Part shown: piece by piece, positions 36,660-46,900 of the stretch
Layout: every line of letters starts with the position of its first letter
Numbering within the stretch: the stretch's first letter is position 1
Origin: Streptomyces sp. NBC_00237
GTDB taxonomy: Bacteria > Actinomycetota > Actinomycetes > Streptomycetales > Streptomycetaceae
DNA length: 64,000 nt
Assembly: GCF_026342435.1 (NCBI RefSeq)
Contig: NZ_JAPEMT010000001.1
Location: 1,172,501-1,236,500 of the forward strand
Reading direction: 5' to 3'
Made by a program: the position numbers and the translations under genes
Notes under the pieces: generated by a model
The model's input: only the letters and a program-made list of their open reading frames with translations
Told to the model about the DNA's origin: nothing
Database searches by the model: none

Positions 36660-39600
36660 TCAGCGAAGTTCCGCCGGGAGCAGGTCCGTTACCGCCTGGG
36701 CGGTGGTCCTGGCGTCCTGCTGGGCGGGCAGTACGGGCTCGGAGGCGGCCGGGTCGGAGGCGGCCGGGAAGGAGTCGGAGCCCGGGTACGTGTCGCTCCG
36801 GCCGGTGCTGCCGGGTGCGGGTGCCGGAGTGCGGTCCTCCAGCGGGACGAAGCGGGGCAGGCCCTCGGTCTGGCCGAGGAAGACGCGGCGCACGACGCGC
36901 TCCGCCGCGTGTCCGTCGTCGTACGGGCAGAACCGGTTGCGGAACGCGGTGCGCAGCTGTGCGGAGCGCGAGCCGCGCCAGTGGCCGGTCCGGAAGATGT
37001 CGATCAGCTCGTCCTCGGTGCGGGCGATCGCGCCCGGCGGGAAGTCCCGGATGTCGAAGTAGGTGCCGCGGGCCGCTTCGTACGCCTCCCAGTCGTCGAT
37101 GTGCAGGACGATCGGCCGGTCCAGGTTGGCGTAGTCGAACATCAGGGACGAGTAGTCGGTGATCAGGGCGTCCGAGGCCAGGCAGAGTGACTCGATCGAG
37201 TGATGTTCGCTCACATCGACGATTCGTGCGGAACTGTGGGAACTTGGGCGGTGCAGCGGGCCGTTGGCGAAGTAGTGGGCACGGGCCAGGATCACGTGCC
37301 GGGGCCCGAGGGACCGGGCGATGCGTTCGAGGTCGAGCGTCAGGCGCTGGGTCCGCCGGTAGTCGCGGTGCGTCGGAGCGTAGAGGACGGCGGTGAAGCC
37401 TTCGGGGATGTTCAGTGACTCGCGGATACGGGCGACGTCGTCGGCCGTGGCGTTCTGGAAGACGTCGTTGCGCGGATATCCGTGTTCGAGGGTGGTGTAG
37501 GCGGAGGGGTAGGCCCTTCCCCAGACGAGGGAGGAGTGGCGGTTGGAGGAGAGCAGGTAGTCCCACTTGTCGGTGTTCGCGAGCAGCTGCTCGAAGTCCA
37601 TGGCCGCGGCGGGGCGGTCCTGGAGGTCGAGGCCCATCGACTTCAGCGGAGTGCCGTGCTGGGTCTGGAGGAGGACCTGGCCGGGGCGCTTGGCCAGCCG
37701 TTGGTCGAAGTTGACGTTGTTCACCAGGTACTTGGCGCGGGCCAGGGCGCTCCAGTACGTGGCCGAGCCGGGGCGCAGCCGACGGGTGCCGGTGGGGACC
37801 GTGTGGGCGTGTGCGGGGCCGGTGATCCACGCCGTGCGGACGTGCGGGGCGAGTTCGCGGACCTTCGCCTCGATCGCGGCGGGGTTGCAGGAGTAGCCAC
37901 GGTTCCAGTACGCGGCGAACACGGCCTGGTCCTCGCGGACGGGCAGCCGCAGTTGGACGCGGTAGTGCAGCTGCATGGCGGCCGACCGTACGGCGCGCAG
38001 GAGGGCGCGGGTGCGGGAGGTGACGGTGCGGCGGACGGCCTGGGCGAGGGCGAGCGCCCGGTACGTACGGTGGCTGCCCAGCCGGACCAGCGCCTGCCGC
38101 AGCCGGGTGCGGGGCGAGGGCGCGGCGATCCTCGGGGCGGCGGGGGCGCCGGAGCTGCGGAAGGCGGGGCCGGGGGCGCCGACACCGGTTCCGGGGCCCG
38201 TGCTGGTGACCAGGCGCAGGGTCGCGGCGTCACCGGCTGCGGTGCCGGGAGCGGTGCGCGGGGACGTGCGCCGGGAGCGGGCCGGGGCCGCCGCGGTGTC
38301 GGTGTCCGTGGTGCTCCTGAGGTCTGCCGCAGGTGCCGTACGTGCCGTACTCGTGGTGGGTGACGCCCCCGTGTCACCGGTCGGGGCGAGGCGGCGGGAC
38401 GCTGAGGCCGCGGCGCGGCGGGCGGTGGCGGTCAGGGTCGCGGCGCGGCGGGCGGCAGGGCCGCGCTTCACCCGGCCGGGGGCCTGCTCCGGCCGGGTGT
38501 CGGAGCCGGAGTCCGGGGAAGAGCCGGAGGCCGTGGGCGAGTTCGGACCCGTGCCCGGCTTCGTGCCCGTGCCGCTGGCCGCGCCCGGACTCGCGCCCGC
38601 GTCGACGCCAGCCTTTGCGGCCGTGCCCGGCTTCGCTGTCGGTGCCTTGCCGGTACCTGATCCCTTGGTCCGGGTCGGTCCCGTGCCCGGGGCCGCTTCG
38701 GGAGAGGAGGGCCCATCGGGCGGGTGCACCGCCGCCTCGGCGCGGGCCGGTTCCGCGTGGGCCGGTTCCGTATGGGCGGTCGATGGGCGGGCGGTCTCCG
38801 GGTGGCGGGCCTGCGGAAGTTCGACATCCGGGGTGAAGGAGCTCGTGGCCGTGCGGCGGGCGGCGGCGCTGCGGGAGGCGATGCCCCGGGGGCGGGCGGG
38901 GAAGCGGGAAGCCGTCTCCGTGGTGCGGTACCGGCGGCAGTGGGCGCGGGCGCGGCGGAAGAACTCGGCGCGGCTGCCCCTCGGGAGGCGGCCGGGACGG
39001 GTGAAGACCGTACCGAAGTGGTCGATCATGCGGCGGTAGATGACCGGCCGCCAACCCGCCAGCTCCGGGCGGGAGTCGAGGAAGGCGAAGACCCGGTCGT
39101 ACTGGTCGAACAGGTCGAAGTGCCGGAGCGAGGTGGTGGAGAGGATGTTGCCCTGGCGGCGCTGCCGGTAGTGGACGCACACCTCGTCGAGGGTGGAGAC
39201 GGAGGACGCCGCCAGCAGGACGGGGTACGTCCAGGGGGTGTCCTCGTAGTAGCCGGACGGGAAGGTGAAGTCCTCGCGTTCGACGAAGTCGCGGCGGTAC
39301 GCCTTGTTCCAGGCGACCATCAGGACCCGGAGCAGCCCCGGGCGGTCGGCGAGCGGGAAGGAGGCTGGGCCCTCCTCGTGCAACTCGGCGCTGAACTGGT
39401 TGCGTTCAACCTCGCCCGTCCAGAACGTACGGGCGTAGTCAAAGACCAGGACGTCCGGTGAGTCCGCCTCCTTGAGACGGTCGGAGATCGACTGGAGGGC
39501 GCCGGGGGTCAGGGTGTCGTCGCTGTCCAGGAAGAGGAGGTAGTCGCCTCTGGCTCGTTCCATGCCCTGGTTGCGGGCGTTGCCGAGGCCGCCGTTCTCC

Positions 39601-39794
39601 GCCAGGTGCAGGGGGCGTACGCGCGGGTCACGGGCGGCGTACTCGTCGATGAGGTCGCCGCACGCGTCCGGCGAGCAGTCGTCCACCGCGATGAGTTCGA
39701 AGTCGTCGAAGGACTGGGTCAGCACCGAGTCAAGGCACTCCTCCAGGTATTCCTGGACCTGGTAAGCGGGCACGATCACGCTGAACCGGGGCAC
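36660..39794 (-). CDS. GT2 glycosyltransferase fused to CDP-glycerol glycerophosphotransferase
   Basis: 1044 residues from GTG 39794. N-terminal GT-A family 2 domain (1 to about 300) with VIVPAYQVQEYLEECLDSVL, VDD (37-39) and the metal site LDSDD (89-93). A linker (about 310-580) of Ala/Thr/Pro/Gly with short repeats (EPAHAEPARAE) is clearly disordered. The C-terminal domain (about 600-970) has the TagB/TagF motifs QTQHGTPLKSMGLD, YAPTHRDYR and ALITDYSSLMFDYA. It therefore joins a sugar transferase to an enzyme that adds glycerol- or ribitol-phosphate units, as in teichoic acid synthesis. Convergent with the TylF gene; no partner overlaps it. The size of the linker is striking. Confidence 0.92.
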   Translation of the reverse strand: MPRFSVIVPAYQVQEYLEECLDSVLTQSFDDFELIAVDDCSPDACGDLIDEYAARDPRVRPLHLAENGGLGNARNQGMERARGDYLLFLDSDDTLTPGALQSISDRLKEADSPDVLVFDYARTFWTGEVERNQFSAELHEEGPASFPLADRPGLLRVLMVAWNKAYRRDFVEREDFTFPSGYYEDTPWTYPVLLAASSVSTLDEVCVHYRQRRQGNILSTTSLRHFDLFDQYDRVFAFLDSRPELAGWRPVIYRRMIDHFGTVFTRPGRLPRGSRAEFFRRARAHCRRYRTTETASRFPARPRGIASRSAAARRTATSSFTPDVELPQARHPETARPSTAHTEPAHAEPARAEAAVHPPDGPSSPEAAPGTGPTRTKGSGTGKAPTAKPGTAAKAGVDAGASPGAASGTGTKPGTGPNSPTASGSSPDSGSDTRPEQAPGRVKRGPAARRAATLTATARRAAASASRRLAPTGDTGASPTTSTARTAPAADLRSTTDTDTAAAPARSRRTSPRTAPGTAAGDAATLRLVTSTGPGTGVGAPGPAFRSSGAPAAPRIAAPSPRTRLRQALVRLGSHRTYRALALAQAVRRTVTSRTRALLRAVRSAAMQLHYRVQLRLPVREDQAVFAAYWNRGYSCNPAAIEAKVRELAPHVRTAWITGPAHAHTVPTGTRRLRPGSATYWSALARAKYLVNNVNFDQRLAKRPGQVLLQTQHGTPLKSMGLDLQDRPAAAMDFEQLLANTDKWDYLLSSNRHSSLVWGRAYPSAYTTLEHGYPRNDVFQNATADDVARIRESLNIPEGFTAVLYAPTHRDYRRTQRLTLDLERIARSLGPRHVILARAHYFANGPLHRPSSHSSARIVDVSEHHSIESLCLASDALITDYSSLMFDYANLDRPIVLHIDDWEAYEAARGTYFDIRDFPPGAIARTEDELIDIFRTGHWRGSRSAQLRTAFRNRFCPYDDGHAAERVVRRVFLGQTEGLPRFVPLEDRTPAPAPGSTGRSDTYPGSDSFPAASDPAASEPVLPAQQDARTTAQAVTDLLPAELR

Positions 39795-39939
39795 GGCACA
39801 TCCATGGGGTCGACACGGGCAGGGCGGGCCGCGCCCCCGGCAAGGCGGGTGGGCCGTATGCCCGGCAACGGCCCCCGGCCGGGCCCGGTTACGCCGGATG
39901 TGGCATACGGGCGAAGTTCGGCAAGGGCCAGGACACGAA

Positions 39940-39973
39940 AGGGTGGTTCGGCCGGAAGCGGCCGAACCACCCT
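39940..39973 (-). terminator. Terminator of the sugar ABC operon
   Basis: 14-bp stem AGGGTGGTTCGGCC / GGCCGAACCACCCT, 6-nt loop. Lies 39 bp downstream of the last gene of the minus-strand sugar transporter operon and upstream of the glycosyltransferase fusion. Confidence 0.88.
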
Positions 39974-40011
39974 GTAGTGGTGTCCAGTTGGGACGGAAGG
40001 GGGACGGGCCG

Positions 40012-40893
40012 CTACTTCACCGCGCCCGCCATCACGCCCGACACGAACTGCTTCTGGAACGCGAAGAAGACGATCAGCGGGATCACCATCGAGACGAACG
40101 CGCCCGGCGCGAGGACGTCGATGTTGTTGCCGAACTGGCGGACCTGCTGCTGGAGCGCCACCGTGATCGGCGGGTTGGTGGCATCCGCGAAGATCAGCGC
40201 GATCAGCATGTCGTTCCACACCCACAGGAACTGGAAGATGCCCAACGAGGCGATGGCCGGGCCGCCCAGCGGCATGACCACCCGCGTGAACAGCCGGATC
40301 TCGCCCGCCCCGTCGAGCCGTGCCGCCTCCAGGAGTTCGCGCGGGATCTCCGCGAAGAAGTTCCGCAGCAGGAAGATCGCGAAGGGGAGCCCGAAGGCGA
40401 CGTGGAAGAGGACCACGCCGAACGTCGTCTCGAAGATGCCGACCACGCCGAACAGCTTCGCCACCGGTACGAGCGCCACCTGCACCGGCACCACCAGCAG
40501 CCCCACGACCAGCAGGAACCACCAGTCGCGGCCGGGGAAGTCCAGCCACGCGAAGGCGTATCCGGCGAGCGCGCCGATCACTACGACCAGCACCGTCGCC
40601 GGGACGGTGATCAGGGCCGTGCTCAACAGGGAGTCGAGGACGGTGTCGTTCTGGAGGATCGCCGAGTAGTTCTCGAAGGTCAGCTCGGCGGGCTTGGTGA
40701 AGACCTGCCACCAGCCGGTCGCCGCGATGTCGGCGGAGTCACGCAGCGACGAGATCAGCAGCCCGATCGTCGGCATCAGCCAGAACAGCCCGACGACGAT
40801 CAGGAAGACCCGCATCACCCCGCCGCCCGCCACGGCCGCGATCCGGCCGGGCAGGGACCGCTTCGCCTTGACGATGTCCGTGTTGACCGTCAT
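40012..40893 (-). CDS. Carbohydrate ABC transporter permease (MalG type)
   Basis: 293 residues, six helices, and the EAA loop ELLEAARLDGAGEIRLFTRVVMPLG, which contacts the ATPase. Its ATG overlaps the stop of the MalF-type gene (ATGA). Third gene of a binding protein-permease-permease operon. No ATPase gene follows; as in many Streptomyces sugar systems, a shared MsiK-type ATPase encoded elsewhere would energise it (inference). The sugar is unknown. Confidence 0.93.
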   Translation of the reverse strand: MTVNTDIVKAKRSLPGRIAAVAGGGVMRVFLIVVGLFWLMPTIGLLISSLRDSADIAATGWWQVFTKPAELTFENYSAILQNDTVLDSLLSTALITVPATVLVVVIGALAGYAFAWLDFPGRDWWFLLVVGLLVVPVQVALVPVAKLFGVVGIFETTFGVVLFHVAFGLPFAIFLLRNFFAEIPRELLEAARLDGAGEIRLFTRVVMPLGGPAIASLGIFQFLWVWNDMLIALIFADATNPPITVALQQQVRQFGNNIDVLAPGAFVSMVIPLIVFFAFQKQFVSGVMAGAVK

Positions 40894-42245
40894 CGGTCCC
40901 GCTCCTTCCGCATGCGGCGGATATTGAAGAGCATCACCGGAATCACCAGCAACAGCAGGAACACCGCGATGGCGCTGCCGATGCCCAGGTCGGCATCAGT
41001 ACCGAAGGACGACTGGTACAGCTGGAGGGCCAGGACGTTGGCGTCGTCGAGCGAGTTGCCCGGCGCGATGATGAACACCAGGTCGAAGATCTTCAGGACG
41101 TTGATCATCAGCGTGACCGTGACGACCGCGAGCACCGGCGCGAGCAGCGGCACCGTGATCCGGCGGAACACCTGCCACTCGTTCGCCCCGTCGACCCGTG
41201 CCGCTTCGAGGAGTTCGCGAGGCAGACCCGCCAGTCCTGCCGCGATCAGCACCATCGCGAATCCGGCCCACATCCACACGTACGAGCCGATGATGGCCGG
41301 AGTCACCACGTTCGGCCCGAGCCAGTCGACGCCGTTGTACTGCTCGCGGAAGTTGCTCGCGGGCAACCGGAGTTCGGCGCCCGCGGCGTTCGCGGAGAGC
41401 GAGAAGGAGCCGTCGGCCGCCGCCTGGGTGGACTCGACGACCGTGCCTTCCTTGACCGCCTCGATCTTCAGGCCCCGCAGGCCGGACTCCGAGCTGTCGA
41501 TGACGTTCGGCTTGCCGCCGCCGCCCTTGGTGAAGTCCAGCCACGCCGTGCCGGTGACCCGGTCGGGCGAGGTCGCCGGGGCCTTCGCGGGCTGCACGTC
41601 CTTCGGCATCTGGGCGGGGGCGACACCGATCAGCGGCAGATTGACCTGCTGGCCGAGGCGTACCGGCTCCTTGGTGATGTACGCGCCGCCGCCCGCCGCC
41701 TTCAGCGGGTGCACCGGGAGCGGCCTGGCCTTGGGGTAGCTGGAGGACTCGGCGAACGTGTCGTGCACGCCCACCCACACCGCGTTCGCGACGCCTCGGT
41801 CCGGGTCCTGCTCGTACACCAGCCGGAAGATGATGCCCGAGGCCAGCATCGAGATCGCCATCGGCATGAAGACGATCAGCTTGAACGCCGTTCCCCAGCG
41901 CACCCGTTCGGTGAGCACCGCGAAGATCAGGCCCAGGGCGGTGGAGACCGTCGGGGCCACGACCACCCAGATCAGGTTGTTCTTGATCGCGGTGAGGATG
42001 GTGTTGTCGGTGAAGAGGCTGACGTAGTTGTCGAATCCCGCGAAGCCGGTGCCCGCCTTGTCGAAGAAGCTGCGGTAGACCGAGAATCCGATCGGGTAGA
42101 CCACGAGCGCGCCCAGCAGGATCAGCGCGGGCAGCAGGAAGCCGACCGCGATGAGTTTGCGTGTGCCTGTCACGCTCTTGTGCTTGCCGGGGGTGGCGGG
42201 GGGCGGCGTCACGCGCGCCGCGCCCCCCGCGGTCGGGGTGGTCAC
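40890..42245 (-). CDS. Sugar ABC transporter permease (MalF type) with an inserted extracytoplasmic domain
   Basis: 451 residues from GTG 42245, 4 bp after the binding-protein stop; longer frames run into that gene. Six-helix MalF core with EAA loop ELLEAARVDGANEWQVFRRITVPLL near 344-368. Between the third and fourth helices (about 160-310) lies an extra region of about 150 residues that faces outward and contains a carboxypeptidase-regulatory/SpaA-like strand pattern (SGLRGLKIEAVKEG, then ADGSFSLSANAAG). E. coli MalF also has a large periplasmic loop here (P2), but this one is different in sequence. It may help dock the binding protein. Confidence 0.9.
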   Translation of the reverse strand: MTTPTAGGAARVTPPPATPGKHKSVTGTRKLIAVGFLLPALILLGALVVYPIGFSVYRSFFDKAGTGFAGFDNYVSLFTDNTILTAIKNNLIWVVVAPTVSTALGLIFAVLTERVRWGTAFKLIVFMPMAISMLASGIIFRLVYEQDPDRGVANAVWVGVHDTFAESSSYPKARPLPVHPLKAAGGGAYITKEPVRLGQQVNLPLIGVAPAQMPKDVQPAKAPATSPDRVTGTAWLDFTKGGGGKPNVIDSSESGLRGLKIEAVKEGTVVESTQAAADGSFSLSANAAGAELRLPASNFREQYNGVDWLGPNVVTPAIIGSYVWMWAGFAMVLIAAGLAGLPRELLEAARVDGANEWQVFRRITVPLLAPVLAVVTVTLMINVLKIFDLVFIIAPGNSLDDANVLALQLYQSSFGTDADLGIGSAIAVFLLLLVIPVMLFNIRRMRKERDR

Positions 42246-42249
42246 GGCG

Positions 42250-43680
42250 TCAGTTCTTGAACGCCGCGGCTGCTTCGGTCTCCAGCTTCTGCTGGGCACC
42301 CGCGATGTCCTTCGGGTTCCGTACGAAGTCCTGGAGGATCTTCCACTCGCCCTTGCCCGGCGTGCCGCCGAACGACTGCGGTGCCTGGTCCGACATGTCG
42401 AAGCGGAAGTCGTCCCCCGCGCCGATCAGCGCCTTCGCGATGTCGCGCAGCGTGTCGTTGGGGTACGCCGACATGTCGACGGACTTGTTCGGCGAGATGA
42501 AGCCGCCCGCGCCCGCCGAGATCTTCGCGGCGTCCGTGGAGGCCAGGAAGGTCATCAGCGCCTTCGTGGCCTGGGAGTCCTTCAGCGCCACCGCGACGTC
42601 GCCGCCGGTCACCACCGGGGACTTGTCGCCGACCGCAGGGAAGGGGAACACCTTGGCGTCCGTGCCCAGTTTGGCCTTCGTCTGCCCGATGTTGACGGCC
42701 ACGAAGTCGCCCTCGAAGACCATCGCGCCCTTGGCCTGCTCACCGCCGCTGAAGGTCTGCTCGACGGACTTCGGGAACGGCGTACCGACCGCGCCCTTCG
42801 ACCCGCCGACCAGGTAGTTCTCCTTGCCGAACAGCTCGGCCATCGTGGTCAGCGCGGCCTTCACGGACGGGTCCGTCCACTTGATCTCGTGCTTGGCGAG
42901 CTGGTCGTACTTCTTCGGGCCCGCCTGCGAGAGGTAGATGTTCTCGAACCAGTCGGTGAGCGTCCAGCCGTCCGAACCGCCGACCGAGACCGGGGTGACG
43001 CCCGACTGCGAGATCGTTTCCGCGGTGGTCAGGAAGTCCTTCCAGGTCTTGGGCTCGCTCGCCCCCGCGTTCTCGAAGACCTTGGTGTTGTACCAGATCA
43101 GGGACTTGTTCGCGGACTTGTAGTACACCCCGTACTGGGTGCCGCCGACGGCCGCGATGTCCTTCCAGCCCTTGGAGTAGTTCTTGTCCAACTGGGCCTG
43201 GGTACCCGCGTCGAGGGGCTTGAGCCACTTGTTCGCGACGGCTTGCTTGAGCGCGCCCGGCTGCTGGAGCATCGCGACGTCCGGGGGAGTGCCGCCGGAG
43301 ATCTTCGAGCCGATGTACGTGAGCATGGCGTCCTGCGTCGGCACGTAACTCACCGTCGCCCCGGTGCGCTTCTCGAACTCCTTGAGGACCTTTTTGAAGT
43401 TCTCGCCCTCGGCGCCCGTCCATACGGCGATGACCTGGAGCTTCTGACCGTCCAGGTTGGGGAGCTTCAGTGCGTCGGCGGGCGGCTGCGGGGCGCCCGA
43501 GGTGCCGCCCGGCTTCTCCGGGTCCTTCTTGCCGCCGCCGTCGCCGCAGCCGGTGAGGGCGAGCGCACTCGCCGCCGTCACGGCCATCAGAGCCTGCCGG
43601 GCCCGCCTGCCGTGCGGACCGCCGAAGGTTCCTCGCCCGAAGGCGCCTCGCTGTTTCCGCTGGTGAAGAGTTGTGCGCAT
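42250..43680 (-). CDS. Sugar ABC transporter substrate-binding lipoprotein
   Basis: 476 residues from ATG 43680; an in-frame ATG at 43704 is an alternative. A basic N-terminus, hydrophobic core and lipobox LALTGC with Cys45 mark an exported lipoprotein. Mature part is a family 1 extracellular binding protein (LQVIAVWTGAEGENFKKVLKEFEKRTGATVSY ... MLQQPGALKQAV). First gene of the transporter operon; a 7-bp inverted repeat lies 52 bp upstream. The sugar cannot be told from sequence. Confidence 0.93.
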   Translation of the reverse strand: MRTTLHQRKQRGAFGRGTFGGPHGRRARQALMAVTAASALALTGCGDGGGKKDPEKPGGTSGAPQPPADALKLPNLDGQKLQVIAVWTGAEGENFKKVLKEFEKRTGATVSYVPTQDAMLTYIGSKISGGTPPDVAMLQQPGALKQAVANKWLKPLDAGTQAQLDKNYSKGWKDIAAVGGTQYGVYYKSANKSLIWYNTKVFENAGASEPKTWKDFLTTAETISQSGVTPVSVGGSDGWTLTDWFENIYLSQAGPKKYDQLAKHEIKWTDPSVKAALTTMAELFGKENYLVGGSKGAVGTPFPKSVEQTFSGGEQAKGAMVFEGDFVAVNIGQTKAKLGTDAKVFPFPAVGDKSPVVTGGDVAVALKDSQATKALMTFLASTDAAKISAGAGGFISPNKSVDMSAYPNDTLRDIAKALIGAGDDFRFDMSDQAPQSFGGTPGKGEWKILQDFVRNPKDIAGAQQKLETEAAAAFKN

Positions 43681-43731
43681 CACTGCCCCGTCTCTCCCGT
43701 GCACGTACCGACCGGCCGACCGCCGCTCTTT

Positions 43732-43765
43732 ACTGACCTGTGAACTTCTTTCCCGTGCGGTCAGT
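43732..43765. promoter_or_regulatory. Possible operator upstream of the sugar operon
   Basis: Inverted repeat ACTGACC / GGTCAGT, 7-bp arms with 20 nt between them, in the 271-bp gap upstream of the binding-protein gene. Nothing ties it to a named repressor. The rest of this gap holds no other clear structure. Confidence 0.4.
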
Positions 43766-43951
43766 CCTACGCCCGGCGGTGATGGCCCGCAATAGTGCCT
43801 TCGGTGTCAACTCGGCTTTCGTTGTGGCCTCGTGACGTGCCATCACCCTGCGGTGGCAGGTGTACGGAGGAGGGGTGGCAGAGGTACGGGCAGGGGCCGG
43901 GCGCGTCCCCGGTGTCGGCCCGGAGCGCCCGGCTGCGCGCTCAGCGTGCGC

Positions 43952-46900
43952 TCATCGGGCCTCCTGCGGGGCGGCCAGCGGCGGCAGCGACTCCGCGTTG
44001 ACCGTCCGTGCCGCCCGCTCCAGGGCACTGGCCAGCAGCGCGAGGTCGGTCGGCCCGTTGCCCAGCTCGCGGACCGGCCGACGGGTCGGCGGATCGCCCA
44101 TCCGGTCCCACTCCAGCGGGACCACGGTCGGCCGCTGTGTCGCCGTGCGCGGGATGCGGCCCGTGACCCGGCCGCCCTGGAGCGGCGTCACCGAACCGTC
44201 CGGGTGCAGCAGCCTGCCCCGCCCCGGCGCGGGCTCCTCGGGCGCGGGGGCCGAGGGCGGCGGGTCCAGGACCACCCGCAACAGCCTTTCCCCGCGTGCC
44301 AGTTCGGTGTCGGCCGTGCGGTCCGGGCGGGCCGAGGCGGCCACCAGGTGCACCCCGAGCCGGGCGCCGTGCCGGGCGACCGCCTCTAGGGCCCGTACGA
44401 CGGAACCCGCCGAAGGCCGTCCCGTACTGCCCAGCGCGGGAGCGACCAGTGCGTCGAAGTCGTCGACCAGCACCACCAGTCGGGGCAGCGCGGACGGGCC
44501 GCCACCGGCCTGCGCCTGACGCTCCCGTTCGCGCTCCCGTACGGAGGCGGGGCGAAGCCGCAGCGTCCCGGTGCTCGGTGCTTCTATGTCGCCCGCGCCC
44601 TGGGAACCCCCGGTCCCGCCCGTGCGCGCCTCGCCGCGCTGTGCGCCGATGGAGGCGTACGGAGCGGATGCCTCCGGCCCCTGTGCGGCGGGGGCGGAGC
44701 CCTGGCCCGGCGCGTACCCCTGTGCCTGTGCCTGTGCCAGTGCCTGTGCCTGCGTACGTGCCGCAGGAACGGACGGTGTGCCCGAAGCCGCGGAAGCCGC
44801 CGAAGCTGCCGAAGCCGCCGAGCCCGCCGTCCGCGGAGCCCGCCCCGCGTGCCAGTCCGCGAAGTCCAGGCCGCCCAGCAGCTCGTCGCGCCGCTTCAGC
44901 TCCGCGCCCAGCGCCTGCGCGAACTCGCGCATCCGCACCGGGTCGGAGGCCACCAGGTGCGTCGACACGTGCGGCAGTTCGGTGCAGGCGCGCAGTCCTT
45001 CGCCGCGCTCGCCGCCCGCCCCGTCGACCAGGATCAGCCCCAGCCGGTCCGGCCTCGCGGCTGCGGCGAGGGAAGCCGCCGCCGACCGCAGCAGTTCCGT
45101 ACGACCGCTGCCCGCGGGGCCCTCGACCAGCAGGTGCGGGCCGTCCAGCGCCAGGTCCGCGCAGACCGGGCCGCGCGGACCCGCGCCCAGCACCGCCCAC
45201 GCCCGGGTCGCCCCCGGCACCTGCTCGTCGTCGGCCGCGGCCGCCCAACGCGCCATCAGGGAAGCGGGAGTCGCTCGGGCCAGACCCAGCTCGTCGAGCA
45301 GCCGGGACACCGGGGGCAGCGTCGCCGCCGACAGCCGCCCCGCGCCCCGGCCCTGACCGGGCGTGCCGGAGGGACCGAGGTCGGCGGCGTCCGTGCGCAG
45401 CGGGGCCATCGCCCGCGCGAAGCGCTCCGCCCACGCCGCCGAGACCGCGTCCACCGAACCCAGCGTGCCGTGCCCGGCGCTCTGCCCGCCCGCCGTGCGC
45501 AGTACCCGTACCGCCGTGGCCACGTCCCCGCTCAGCAGCGCCACCGCTCCGCACTCGCGGAACGCGGGCGCACTCGCGCAGGCCGCGTCGTACGTCGCCT
45601 CGACCGGGGACAGCGGGGACGCGGCGGGCGTCTCGGCGAGGCACAGCAGGTGGATGCCGTGCGCCGCACCGTGCGCGGCGAGCCGCACCGCCGCCTCGCG
45701 CAGCCCGGCCGAACCGGGGTCGCCGTCCACGATCACCACGGTGCGCGGCGCGTCGGCCTCCAGCGGGCCTTCCTCCGTACGCCGTACCAGCTCGGCGACC
45801 CGGGCCGAAGCCTGGTCGCGGTCGTACGCCAGGAGCAGTCGGCAGTCCTGCCCGTGCGCCGGGCGCAGATGCGGCAGCCAGCCCAGCCAGCCCCACTCGC
45901 GGGCCCGCTCCTCGGCGGGCCGGGAGCGGTCCGCGCTGATCAGCACGATCTCCAGGTCGGTCGGGGAGTGCAGCGCGGCGAGCTGCGCCACCACGGAACG
46001 CGCCAGTCCGGCCAGCCGCGACCGGGGCCCCGCGAGCCCCAGCGAACCCGCCTCCCGCAGCCCCACCGTCACCGGCACAGCGGGCAGCAGGCCCGCGCCG
46101 TCGGGGGCGGTCCGGTCGGCGGTGCCCAGGCGCAGCACCAGCGACTCGGGGTGCGCGGGCCCGCGCTCCCACAGCCTGGGCCCCGGCTGGAGCGCGGTCA
46201 GCAGCAGCGCCGCGGCGTCGGGCCACGGGTCAGGGGCTGCGGAGTCCGCGACGGGGGCGGGCCGCGCGGAGGGAGCCGCATCGGACACCGGGGCCGAGGT
46301 CTCCCGGGCGGGCTGCTCGTCCGCGTAGTCGTGCGTCGGGTCGGTGCGGCCCCCGGCGAGGCGGCGTGCCCAACTCCCTATGCCGCCGCGTCTCCTGGGC
46401 TCCTCCTTGCGGGGCTCGGCGGCCCTGCCCGTGCGGGTGTCGTCCCGGCCCGTGCGCGGGTCGTCGCCGCTGTCGACGACCCGTCCGGCGCCGTGCGTAC
46501 GGTCCGCCGTTCCGGCGAAGGGGCCCTGGCCCTGGTACGCCGGCGGGAAACGGCCGGCAGCCGACGGGGTACCGGGGGCCCCGGTCGCGGAGCCGAACGG
46601 CTCCGGGCTCCCGCCCTGTGCCGCGTGACCCTGTCCGTACCCGTCCGGTCGGACAGGGACGGGGCCTGCCTGGCCCTGTCCGTACGTGCCCTGCGCGGGC
46701 ACCGTGCCGTGCTGTGCCCCCTGTACGGGGGGCTGCGCCGGGGGTCTGCCGCTCACCCTGTGGTGGGACGCGCCCCCTCCGTACCGCCCGGGGGCGGGGG
46801 CGGGAGCCTCGGCCGTACCTGGGCCCGCCGCCGACGGCGTGCGCGGCACCCGCAAGTGGCCCTCGCCGTCCGGGGCGGTGGGCAGTGCGCTCCCGTGCGC

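Noticed and set aside
30637..39794. Genomic island carrying the glycan genes
   Set aside because: No integrase, tRNA junction or composition break was seen; codon use matches the neighbours, so the block looks native.
43941..46226. Minus-strand frame of 761 residues inside the FHA-FtsK gene
   Set aside because: Alternative frame on the same strand as the real gene, Arg/Gly/Ala-rich without motifs, and it ignores the FtsK-type signals read in the true frame.
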